Assembly: GCF_913063425.1 (NCBI RefSeq)
Contig: NZ_CAJXYK010000014.1
Coordinates: forward strand, 1-64,000
DNA from: an uncultured Thiohalocapsa sp.
Lineage (GTDB): Bacteria; Pseudomonadota; Gammaproteobacteria; Chromatiales; Chromatiaceae
Direction: 5' to 3'
Length of the DNA: 64,000 nucleotides
In this document: piece by piece, positions 8,505 to 16,128 of the stretch
Layout: each line of letters starts with the position of its first letter
How positions within the stretch are numbered: the first letter of the stretch is position 1
Notes under the pieces: generated by a model
Database searches by the model: none
The model's input: the letters and a program-made list of their open reading frames with translations, nothing else
What the model was told of the DNA's origin: nothing
Program-made: the position numbers and the translations under genes

Positions 8505-9539
8505 ATGAGCCAGCTGAGCCTGTTCGACGACCTGCCCGATGCGCAGCCCGCGACGGCGGCCGGCGAGCCCCGCGCGGACAACGGGGCTGCGCCCGGCGAC
8601 AGCGGGCAGGACAAGGCGCAGACAGTCGCCGCCGCCGACCCGCCGGCAGCGCTCACCACCCTCGCCCGCCGCCTGCCGGCGGGGCTGCGGCTCGGCACCT
8701 CCAGCTGGTCCTTCCCGGGCTGGCGCGGGCTCGTCTACGCCGGCCCCGAGCCCAAGGCCGTGCTCTCCCGCGACGGGCTCACGGCCTATGCCCGCCATCC
8801 GCTCTTCGGCACCGTCGGCGTGGACAGCGGCTTCTACGCCCCGCTGGACGCCCGCCGCCTCGCCCGTTGGGCGGCCCAGGTGCCGGCGGACTTTCGCTTT
8901 CTGGTCAAGGCCCCCGCCGCCGTCACCCAGCGCAGCCGGCGCGAGCGCGACGGCGGCTTCCGGCACAATCCGGGGTTTCTCTGCGTCGACACCGCGCTGC
9001 GCCAAGCGGTGGAGCCGTACATGCAGGGCCTGGGCGGGCGCGCCGGCGTGCTGCTGTTCCAGTTCCCACCCCAGGGCCGGCGCATCGACCCGCGCCGCTT
9101 CGCCGAGGACCTGTACCGCTTCCTGAAGCGGCTGCCGACGGGGCCGAGCTATGCCGTCGAGCTGCGCGATGCCCACTTGCTGACGCCGGACTTCGCCGCC
9201 GCGCTGCACCACGGCGGCGCCGTGCCCTCGTTTGCCGCGCACCCGCGCGTGCCGCCGCTGCCGGAACAGATGAAGCTCTTTCCGGACGACGCCGACGGCC
9301 CACTGGTGATCCGCTGGCTGCTGCGCCGCAACCGCGGCTACGACGAGGCCCGGGAGCGCTACGCCCCCTTCGACCAGCTCGCCGAGCCGGACCCGGACAC
9401 CCGCACCGCCATCCTGTCCCTCGCCGCCGCCGCGCTCGCCCGCGGCCGGGAGGTCTTCATCATCGTCAACAACAAGGCCGAGGGCTCCTCACCACTGAGC
9501 CTGGTGGAGCTGGCGCGGGGATTGGCCGGCGCTGCCTAG
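8505..9539 (+). CDS. DUF72 family protein
   Basis: A 344-residue DUF72 (YecE-like) protein with a predicted TIM-barrel fold; no reaction is established. Typical segments include LGTSSWSFPGW, TVGVDSGFYAPL, FLVKAPAAVT, LLFQFPPQGRR, YAVELRDAHLL and the late FIIVNNKAEGSSPLS. An Ala/Pro-rich stretch of about 50 residues precedes the domain, starting MSQLSLFDDL. The ATG at 8505 follows the protease stop by 22 bases, so the two are probably cotranscribed. No signal peptide is visible. Confidence 0.85.
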   Translation: MSQLSLFDDLPDAQPATAAGEPRADNGAAPGDSGQDKAQTVAAADPPAALTTLARRLPAGLRLGTSSWSFPGWRGLVYAGPEPKAVLSRDGLTAYARHPLFGTVGVDSGFYAPLDARRLARWAAQVPADFRFLVKAPAAVTQRSRRERDGGFRHNPGFLCVDTALRQAVEPYMQGLGGRAGVLLFQFPPQGRRIDPRRFAEDLYRFLKRLPTGPSYAVELRDAHLLTPDFAAALHHGGAVPSFAAHPRVPPLPEQMKLFPDDADGPLVIRWLLRRNRGYDEARERYAPFDQLAEPDPDTRTAILSLAAAALARGREVFIIVNNKAEGSSPLSLVELARGLAGAA

Positions 9540-9929
9540 ACCCCGGGCAGGAGATTCACGGACACTTGCGGGGACGGACACTTGCGGGGACGGACACTTT
9601 CGGGGACAGACACTTTCGGGGACAGAACGCTCGATTCTGCCGTGATGAGACAGGCTCACGCGAGGATTCCCTTGGACAGGAAGATTCGCGGTGCGATAAC
9701 GCGCAAGCTCAGTACACCGTCCCCGCATTTTCCGCCCAAAATCATGGTGACGGTATACTTAATGCAATGCATGATGCCCGGGGAGCAGCGCCCATCAATC
9801 CCGACGCGAGCGCAGACAATCCAGGCCCTTCATTCGCTTTGTCCGCGCCTGCGCGCCCATCCAAAAAGACGATGACGGTCTATCCAATACGGTGGGGGTA
9901 TATCTAATGCGATGCACGCCCCGGCGGCA
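9540..9929. other. Repeat-rich intergenic region, no gene
   Basis: No credible coding sequence was found. Besides the 16-bp array it contains GGTGACGGTATAC at 9746-9758 running into TTAATGCAATGCATG, and a related copy at about 9897-9918 (GGTATATCTAATGCGATGCACG) about 145 bases away. The first motif recurs at 14478. The stretch looks like debris of small non-autonomous repeats between two genes whose 3' ends converge. Confidence 0.5.
9559..9622 (+). repeat. Four 16-bp tandem repeats (CGGACACTTGCGGGGA type)
   Basis: Four head-to-tail 16-base units run from 9559, 9575, 9591 and 9607. The first two are identical, units three and four have TTT in place of TTG, and unit four also has CAG in place of CGG. 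A partial fifth unit follows. The repeat starts 20 bases after the DUF72 stop. GGGGACNGACACTT-like strings are familiar near REP-associated transposase genes, but no transposase is present here. Confidence 0.8.
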
Positions 9930-10880
9930 TCACCCCCGCACCACCAGGAACATCCCAAGCGCCACCACCACCGCCAGCGCCGCAGCCACCGCCACCAGCC
10001 GCAGCGCCCGGCGCAGATCATCTGCCGCAAGGTCCTCGGGCCAGGCGGCGTCGCCCATCCAGGGCTTGTCCTGCCATGCGCCGTGGTAGCTGACGGGGCC
10101 GGCGAGGCGCACGTGCAGCGCCCCGGCGGCGGCGGCCTCGCTCCAGCCGGAATTCGGGCTCGCCAGCGCCCCGTGCCAGCACCGCGCCGCCGGCAAGACC
10201 GCCCGCCAGTGCTGACCCGTCAGGGCGGCGGCGACGGCGAGCAGCGGCACCGACAAGCGCGCAGGCAGCCAGTGCAGCAGGTCGTCCGCCCGGGCGGCGG
10301 CCCAGCCGAAGCGGCGGTAGCGCTCGGTGCGGTAGCCCACCATGGAGTCGAGGCTGGAGATGGCCTTGGCCATGATGAGCCCAGGTATGCCGAGCAGGGC
10401 CAGCGCCCAGAGCGGCGTGAGCACGCCGTCGGTGAGGTTCTCCGCAAGACTCTCGATGGTGGCCCGCACCACCGCACCCCGGTCGAGCCCCTCCGTATCC
10501 CGGCTCACCAGCCAGCGCAGCCGCTCACGCGCCGCGGGCAGGTCATCCAGCACCGCCAGCACGCGGCGCCCGTGCTCCAGCAGGTCCCGGGTGCAGAGCA
10601 GGCTGTAGGCGATGTAGACATCCCACAGCCAGCCGAGCAACGGGTGCAGCGCATCCAGCCCCAGGTGCACCAGCCACCAGGCACCGAGCGCACCCAGGGT
10701 CACCGCCAGCCCGTGCAGCACCCCGGCGAGGCGTCCGGCCCAGCCCCGGGCGAACAGCCCGTGCTCCAGCGCGATGCTGCCATGCCCCAGCACGCGGATG
10801 GGATGGAGCCGATAGTTCGGGTCCCCGAGCAGCGCATCCAGCAGCACCGCGGCGAGCAGCAGGGCGAGTTGGGGGTCCAT
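9930..10880 (-). CDS. cbiB: Adenosylcobinamide-phosphate synthase CbiB
   Basis: CbiB/CobD-type integral membrane enzyme (316 residues) that attaches aminopropanol (or its phosphate) to adenosylcobyric acid in cobalamin biosynthesis. Family motifs are clear: DALLGDPNYRLHPIRVLGHG near the N-terminus, SRDTEGLDRGAVVRATIESL, LAENLTDGVLTPLWALALLG and SSLDSMVGYRTERYRRFGW, with several hydrophobic helices between. ATG 10880 (MDPQLALLLAAVLLDALLGD) matches the short N-terminus of the family; the long upstream extension is not protein-like. No strong ribosome site was found. It is an isolated cobalamin gene here. Confidence 0.93.
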   Translation of the reverse strand: MDPQLALLLAAVLLDALLGDPNYRLHPIRVLGHGSIALEHGLFARGWAGRLAGVLHGLAVTLGALGAWWLVHLGLDALHPLLGWLWDVYIAYSLLCTRDLLEHGRRVLAVLDDLPAARERLRWLVSRDTEGLDRGAVVRATIESLAENLTDGVLTPLWALALLGIPGLIMAKAISSLDSMVGYRTERYRRFGWAAARADDLLHWLPARLSVPLLAVAAALTGQHWRAVLPAARCWHGALASPNSGWSEAAAAGALHVRLAGPVSYHGAWQDKPWMGDAAWPEDLAADDLRRALRLVAVAAALAVVVALGMFLVVRG

Positions 10881-11284
10881 GGGCAGGGCGGGCAGCGTGG
10901 TCGGCGCAACGGCGAGTCGGAGCGGGGCGCCCCGGCATCTTAGACCAGCCCGTTTGCGGATGGGGCTGTCGGAAGGCTGCTGTTCGCGCGCATTCCCCAT
11001 CAGGGCCATGACGCATAGGCCGGCTCTGGGCACTGGGCACTGGGCACTGGGCAGCGGCCGCCCAACAGCGACGGGCACAGCCCGCAACCTTTCAGCACAC
11101 CGGGTGGGGGCGCATAGAACTGCGACCTGGTGCACGAATCGCCATGCGCGCCGCTGCGGCAACCGCGGTTCTGCGGCGGGCATCACGGCCGGGATCATTG
11201 ACGGCACTAATGTCTGGGGCAGCACAACTCACAAAATCAAGCCCCTGCGGAAGCCACGGGGCGCAGACAGAGACGGAGTTCAGC
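10881..11284. promoter_or_regulatory. Divergent cbiB / GH9 intergenic region with 7-bp repeat
   Basis: This 404-base divergent spacer holds no gene. At about 11030-11055 the heptamer GGGCACT is repeated roughly four times. The ribosome site of the GH9 gene (GACGGAG six bases before ATG) is at its right end. No riboswitch-like cobalamin (B12-box) sequence was recognised upstream of cbiB. Confidence 0.4.
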
Positions 11285-14200
11285 ATGTCTCGCGACGCAG
11301 ACCCCCAGGCCGGCCACCGCCCGCCGCTTAATGCATCCGCCCCGGCCGCCGCCGGGCCGCGCACATCGGCTCCGCGCCGCCCCGCTCCGGCACAGCACGC
11401 CTACGCCGCCTTGCTTTGCTGCGCGCTGCTGTTCTCGGGCCAGGCGACGGCGCTCGACCTGTACGACGACGACGCGGCGGCGTCCTTCAGCCAGATGGAG
11501 CGCGTCGCCGAGGTCGCCGAGGCGGCCCACACCGGCGGCTTCGGTCTGCGCGTGACGCCCACGCATTGGCACAACCAGTTCCTGCGCCTCGCCGCCGGAC
11601 GCATGGATTTTCGCGGCTACAGCGCCATCCGCTTTCGCATTCGCGCCGAAGGCGGCAGCGTCGACCCGGAGATCGCCCTCGCCGACCAGACCTGGGGCAG
11701 CGCCGTGCGCGTCGCCGAGCACGTGGACGGCGGCATCGTGGATACCACCTGGCGGGAGGCGGTGATCCCGATGGCCGGGCTCGCGGACGAGGACTTCGCG
11801 CTGGACAGCGTCTATCTCATCGCCTTCCTGCCCCAGGACGACCCGGCGCCTTTCCACGTGGACGACATCCGGCTGGTGGACAGGACCGCGCCGGCGCTGC
11901 TCGGCTGGTCCACGCCGTCCGCGCGGGTGCTGAGCCTGCGCTTCGAGCACCTCGACCACACCAGTGTGGACGCCGCCACCCTCGGCCTCAGCAGCCCCAC
12001 GGACCCGGCCTTCGCGGCGCCGGTGCCGGTGCCGGCGGCGGGCGTGGACCGCGCTGCCGTGGCCGTGACCGAATCGGGCCGCGGCGCCGTCGTGGAATCC
12101 CGGCTGCACCTGCTCCTGCCGCAGCCGCTGCTGCCGGGGCATGACTACCAATTGGACCTGAGCACCCTCGCCGCGCCATCCGGGGTCGGTCTCGCCGAGC
12201 CGATGGTCAGCGTGCACTTCGATGACACCGCCGTCAGCAGCAGTCTCAAGGTCAACCAGATTGGCTATCTGCCGGCGGCGACCAAGCTCGGCGTCGTCGG
12301 CAACTGGCTGGGGGACCTCGGCCCCATGCCGGTGGATGCACCGGACTTCGAGGTGGTGGACGCGGACACGGGCACCGTCGTGCTCTCGGGCGGCCTCGTG
12401 CTGCGCGCCGCGGACGACGTGAAAAGCGGCGAGGATGTCTACACCGCGGACTTCAGCGCATTGACGACGCCCGGGCACTATCGCCTGCGGGTGCCGGGCC
12501 TCGGTGTGTCCCATGCCTTCCGCATCGGCGACGACGTCTATGCCGATGTCTGGCGCACCACCATGCGCGTCTTCTACCACAAGCGGAACACGGACCTGAC
12601 GGCGCCCTATGCGGACCCGGGCTTCGAGCGCGCGGGCATCGACCCGCTGCTGGACGCCGTGCACCACCCCATCCTGGCGGCGTATCCGTTGAGCGCGGGC
12701 GAGGCCCCCTTTGATCGGCGCCCCGTCACCGGCGGCTGGTTCGACGCCGGCGACTATGGCCAGTACATCCACAACGCAGCACCCGTCTGGGGGCTCATCG
12801 GCCTCGCCATGGACCTCGCACCCGCCGGCCACTTCACCGACGGCGAGCTCGGCATCCCCGAGAGCGGCAACGGCATCCCGGACATCCTCGATGAGCTGCG
12901 CTGGGGCATGGACTGGGCCATGCAGATGCAGGACAGCGACGGCGGTGTCTACTGGCGGGTATCCAGCGCGAGCTGGGACATGGGCCTGCCGGCGGACGTG
13001 AGCGAGCCCAGGTTCCTGTACGAGAAGACCACCCGCGCCACGGCGCAGTTCGCGGCCATGGCGGCCATCTATGCCCGGCTCATCGCGCCCTATGACCAGG
13101 CCGACGCCAATGCCGCGCTCGCCGCCGCCGAGCGGGCCTGGGACTACGCCGACGCGGCGCCCGCCTACCCGCCCGAGGGCGAGCTGTACCAGAACCCGAC
13201 CGACTACCCGGGCGGCGGCACCTATGCCGTGCGCAGCGCCAAGCCGGACCTGCTCTGGGCCGCCGCGGAGCTGTATCGCAGCACGGGCCTCCCGGACTAT
13301 CAGGACGCCTATCGCGACCTGCTGGGCGAGGTATCGGTGGACCTGAGCGCCGCCCCCTACGGCACCTTTGCGCACTGGGCCATGACCCAGGCCGGGCATA
13401 CCGCGCGCGACATCCTGCTGGTGGAGTCCGCCCGCCGCGCCGTGATGATCGCCGCCGACACCAAGCTCGCGCGCGCCGCGCAGGACGCCTACCGCTCGCC
13501 CAAGCACCCGGCCATCGAGCTCACCGGCTGGGGCAACTTCGCCATCTCCCCCATCGACGCCCTGGCGCTGCTCCAGGGGCATCACCTGAGCGGTGAGCCC
13601 GTCTACCTGGATGCGGCTCTGCAGGCCCTCGACATCATCCTCGGCGCCAACCCCCAGTCCCGGGTGTATCTCACCGGCATCGGCGCCGACCCGGTGCAGG
13701 ACCCGCTGGATCGCATCTCGCTGAACGACGCCAATGCCGAGCCCCTGGCGGGCCTCGCCGTGGGCGGCCCCACCTGGCACCTGAACGCGAGCCGCGAGCC
13801 CTTCATCAGCGTCAACGCCGCCTACTGGCCGCCGGCGCAGCCGGAACTGAGCTCCGACGGCGAGCCCGACTACGCGGGCGCCTACCCGGTACAGCGCCGC
13901 TGGATCGACGACCATGAGCTGATCGCCATGAACGAGACCACGGTGCGGGAATGGGCGGCGGTGGCCGTGGCCTTCGGGCTGGTGCGCGACGCCACCGCCC
14001 TGCCCGAGCCCGCCGGCACTTACGCCTGGACCCCGGGCGCCGGCGGCTCCACCACCCTGTACCGCCTGGGCGACCTGCCGGTGGCCGACGTGCCCCTGGT
14101 CACCCCGGCGCAGATCGCCGCCTTCGGCGCGGCGGCGCTGGACGCCTCAGACGCCCACATCGCGGCCCTCACCCCGGACCAGATCGCCGCCCTGAGCGCC

Positions 14201-14464
14201 CCGGACAGCCGCTACTGGGTGGGGCGGCTCAGCCTGGCACAACAGCTCGCGCTGACGCCCACGCAGATCGCCGCGTTCAACCAATGGAGCTTGCTCACCG
14301 CCCTGCCGCCGCAGCAGGTGCCGATGATCTCGCCCGCCAAGCTCCCGCTCCTCGGCGTCGAGCTGCGCAACACCACCGACGCCTGGAAGGCCGCCCTCAC
14401 CCCAGCGCAGCGCGCCGCCCTGACCGCCGAGCAGCAACAGATCATGGCCGACACCGGCTGGTGA
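11285..14464 (+). CDS. Secreted glycoside hydrolase family 9 cellulase-like protein
   Basis: Large exported protein (1059 residues). After a signal-type segment (AALLCCALLFSGQATA, about residues 40-57) comes a beta-rich carbohydrate-binding-like region (HWHNQFLRLAAGRMDFRGY), then the Ig-like N-terminal domain of GH9 enzymes (LKVNQIGYLPAATKLGVV), then the (alpha/alpha)6 catalytic domain. GGWFDAGDYGQYIHN holds the two catalytic-region Asp residues and MNETTVREWAAVAVAFG the general-acid Glu. The usual PHHR motif reads DPLDR, so the conserved His is missing. The last 130 residues contain LTPxQIAAL-like repeats that may be an anchoring module. ATG 11285 has GGAG six bases upstream. Expected substrate is a beta-1,4-glucan; activity is uncertain because of the lost His. 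Confidence 0.88.
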   Translation: MSRDADPQAGHRPPLNASAPAAAGPRTSAPRRPAPAQHAYAALLCCALLFSGQATALDLYDDDAAASFSQMERVAEVAEAAHTGGFGLRVTPTHWHNQFLRLAAGRMDFRGYSAIRFRIRAEGGSVDPEIALADQTWGSAVRVAEHVDGGIVDTTWREAVIPMAGLADEDFALDSVYLIAFLPQDDPAPFHVDDIRLVDRTAPALLGWSTPSARVLSLRFEHLDHTSVDAATLGLSSPTDPAFAAPVPVPAAGVDRAAVAVTESGRGAVVESRLHLLLPQPLLPGHDYQLDLSTLAAPSGVGLAEPMVSVHFDDTAVSSSLKVNQIGYLPAATKLGVVGNWLGDLGPMPVDAPDFEVVDADTGTVVLSGGLVLRAADDVKSGEDVYTADFSALTTPGHYRLRVPGLGVSHAFRIGDDVYADVWRTTMRVFYHKRNTDLTAPYADPGFERAGIDPLLDAVHHPILAAYPLSAGEAPFDRRPVTGGWFDAGDYGQYIHNAAPVWGLIGLAMDLAPAGHFTDGELGIPESGNGIPDILDELRWGMDWAMQMQDSDGGVYWRVSSASWDMGLPADVSEPRFLYEKTTRATAQFAAMAAIYARLIAPYDQADANAALAAAERAWDYADAAPAYPPEGELYQNPTDYPGGGTYAVRSAKPDLLWAAAELYRSTGLPDYQDAYRDLLGEVSVDLSAAPYGTFAHWAMTQAGHTARDILLVESARRAVMIAADTKLARAAQDAYRSPKHPAIELTGWGNFAISPIDALALLQGHHLSGEPVYLDAALQALDIILGANPQSRVYLTGIGADPVQDPLDRISLNDANAEPLAGLAVGGPTWHLNASREPFISVNAAYWPPAQPELSSDGEPDYAGAYPVQRRWIDDHELIAMNETTVREWAAVAVAFGLVRDATALPEPAGTYAWTPGAGGSTTLYRLGDLPVADVPLVTPAQIAAFGAAALDASDAHIAALTPDQIAALSAPDSRYWVGRLSLAQQLALTPTQIAAFNQWSLLTALPPQQVPMISPAKLPLLGVELRNTTDAWKAALTPAQRAALTAEQQQIMADTGW

Positions 14465-14477
14465 GCACCGAGAATAC

Positions 14478-14576
14478 GGTGACGGTATACGCAATTTATC
14501 GATCAAGCAGGGCGCCGGCTGCCCAGTCCGCGGCTTCACGCGCCGCGGAAGAAGCAGAATTCGATATACCGTCCCC
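14478..14576. repeat. MITE-like element with imperfect terminal inverted repeats
   Basis: A roughly 99-base element bounded by GACGGTATACGCAATT (14481-14496) and its imperfect inverse AATTCGATATACCGTC (14558-14573). The outer left flank GGTGACGGTATAC is identical to 9746-9758. A further internal palindrome CCGCGG.CGCGCCGCGG lies near 14529-14548. The right end runs into two T-tracts (CCCCTTTTTTGTCCCCTTTTTTT), which may help end transcription between the GH9 and DsrE-family genes. No coding capacity. Confidence 0.6.
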
Positions 14577-14599
14577 TTTTTTGTCCCCTTTTTTTGGAG

Positions 14600-15010
14600 T
14601 CAGCCGATGGGAATGAGCGTGTAGCCCTGCTGCTGCCAGCCGATGAGGGAGACGAAGGTGTTGTTCACGGGCTCGATGCCGTCGAGCACGGTCGCCAGGT
14701 CGACGCCGTTGTTGCCGGCGGCGATGCCGCAGATCTCCATGCGCACATTGGGCTTTGCCATGAGCGGGCGCAGCCGCTCCGCCAGTGCCTCGAACTGCGG
14801 GTGGCCGGCGGCGATGAAGGTCACCGCCGGTCCGCGGAAGGCGAACACCATATGCGGGGTGGCGCCCGCCGAGAGCAGGTCGTCGTAGGTGCGGGCGATG
14901 ACGCCCATCTGCCGGGTGAGCCGCTTGGCGTCGGTGGCGTTGATGTCCCAGATCACCCGCGCCTCGCGGGCGCCGGCCAGGGCATGGGTGTCGGTGAGGG
15001 TAGACGGCAT
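14600..15010 (-). CDS. DsrE family protein
   Basis: A 136-residue DsrE/DsrF-like protein of the sulfur-trafficking fold. Recognisable segments are ARVIWDINATD, MVFAFRGPAVTFIAAG, and the late GIAAGNNGVDLATVLDGIEPVNNTF, where the Cys just before GIAAGNNGV (MEICG) sits where sulfur-carrying Cys residues occur in related proteins. The start at 15010 has AGGAG nine bases upstream; an upstream extension of 56 codons was rejected as non-conserved. No signal peptide. In a sulfur oxidiser it could take part in persulfide transfer, but it is separate from any dsr operon here and the exact role is unknown. Confidence 0.8.
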   Translation of the reverse strand: MPSTLTDTHALAGAREARVIWDINATDAKRLTRQMGVIARTYDDLLSAGATPHMVFAFRGPAVTFIAAGHPQFEALAERLRPLMAKPNVRMEICGIAAGNNGVDLATVLDGIEPVNNTFVSLIGWQQQGYTLIPIG

Positions 15011-15360
15011 CGTGGTTCTCCTGATGGCTGTCTCGGCCGCGGATGGCGGCTGCTGGCGCGATCGCGTGTTGTTAACCCTCCCGCGGTTCCGCGCGGTGAT
15101 CATCGGCTCGCCCGTGGGCAATTGCGCACCGGCTGAGCATGCCAGCGGCAAGCCCGCCAAGTGCGACCCAGGTCGCATTTCCTGCCTTGCCCGCGTGCTT
15201 GCCCCAGCAAGCCTGACGAAAACACTCCACCAAAGCGCGCCGCGAAGATCGCCGGCGCAGCGTCAGTGCACGTCATCGCACGGTAACCCGGTGCCGCTGT
15301 TCGCGGCAGCCGGTCGCACCATCGCGGCGGCACAACCACATCAAGATTGGGAGAATCGCC
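15011..15360. other. Divergent spacer, no gene seen
   Basis: 350 bases between the DsrE-family gene and the PEP-CTERM gene. Nothing coding was recognised. GGGAG seven bases before 15361 is the ribosome site of the rightward gene. Confidence 0.4.
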
Positions 15361-15878
15361 ATGCCCTCTGCTGCCCATGTCCGCTGCGGATCAGCCTCAA
15401 CGCCCCAAGCCGCCCCGCCCAGGCCCGCCTTGCCGGCGCAGCGTGCGTTGGCTGCCGCCCTCGGCATCACCGCCCTGGCCACCGCTGTAGTCACCGCGCC
15501 GGAGGCCGCCGCCATGGCCGTCAAGGCCGACGTCGCCTGGACCCTCGACGGTATCACCGACGGCAACGTCGGGCTCGGCAGCTTCGCGCCCGGGGGGATA
15601 CCTTCCTGCTGGAATACGACCTCTACACCTACAGCGAGTCCAATCTCGCCGGCACCGGCTGCACCGACGCCGGCGACGGCGGCGACCCCGGCAACCAGGG
15701 CGACGAGCCCGTCGAGCGCCCCACCGGCCCCGGCTGCGGCCAGGGCATCGCCCAAAGCGGCGACCCCTTCGACATCGGCAGCAGCGTCAGCAGCGACGTC
15801 CCCGCGCCCGGCACCGCCGCTGTCGTCCTACTGGGCCTCGCCGGGCTCGGCGTTGACCGCCGACGCCGGCGACACTGA
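15361..15878 (+). pseudogene. PEP-CTERM sorted protein, frameshifted at a G run
   Basis: The first frame from ATG 15361 (GGGAG ribosome site) encodes a signal-like segment LAAALGITALATAVVTAPEA, then VAWTLDGITDGNVGLGSFAPGG. At the six-G run 15592-15597 the reading must move by one base to continue as DTFLLEYDLYTYSESN, and it ends with VPAPGTAAVVLLGLAGLG plus an Arg-rich end, a standard PEP-CTERM/exosortase signal. Together the two frames give a small exported protein of about 173 residues with paired Cys in the middle. Either the gene is broken, or a base is missing from the G run in the assembly, or it is read by slippage. Adding one G restores the frame. Confidence 0.65.
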
Positions 15879-16061
15879 CCCAGCCGCAAGGAAGACAAGC
15901 CCAGATGATCCGGCATCGGGATGATGTGCGGGGCGGGCGGTCCTCGCGGAGGTGACCGATCCGGCGCGCGCCGGCTTGGCACACCACCGGACAGCCAAGC
16001 GCCAGGCATTGCGCCGGCAGCGGCCACTGCTGGTACAGCGATTCAACTGCATGACATAGGG

Positions 16062-16067
16062 TAGAAT
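16062..16067 (+). promoter_or_regulatory. Possible -10 box for the kinase arm
   Basis: TAGAAT at 16062-16067 resembles a sigma-70 -10 box, about 60 bases before the kinase ATG in locally lower-GC sequence. There is no good -35 hexamer at 16-18 bases (TTCAAC is only 14 bases away), so support is weak. Confidence 0.3.
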
Positions 16068-16128
16068 GCGACGCGCTGAAAGACGCAAACTCGAGTAGAC
16101 CGGTCACCGCAGCACAGGAGCTTGAGCC

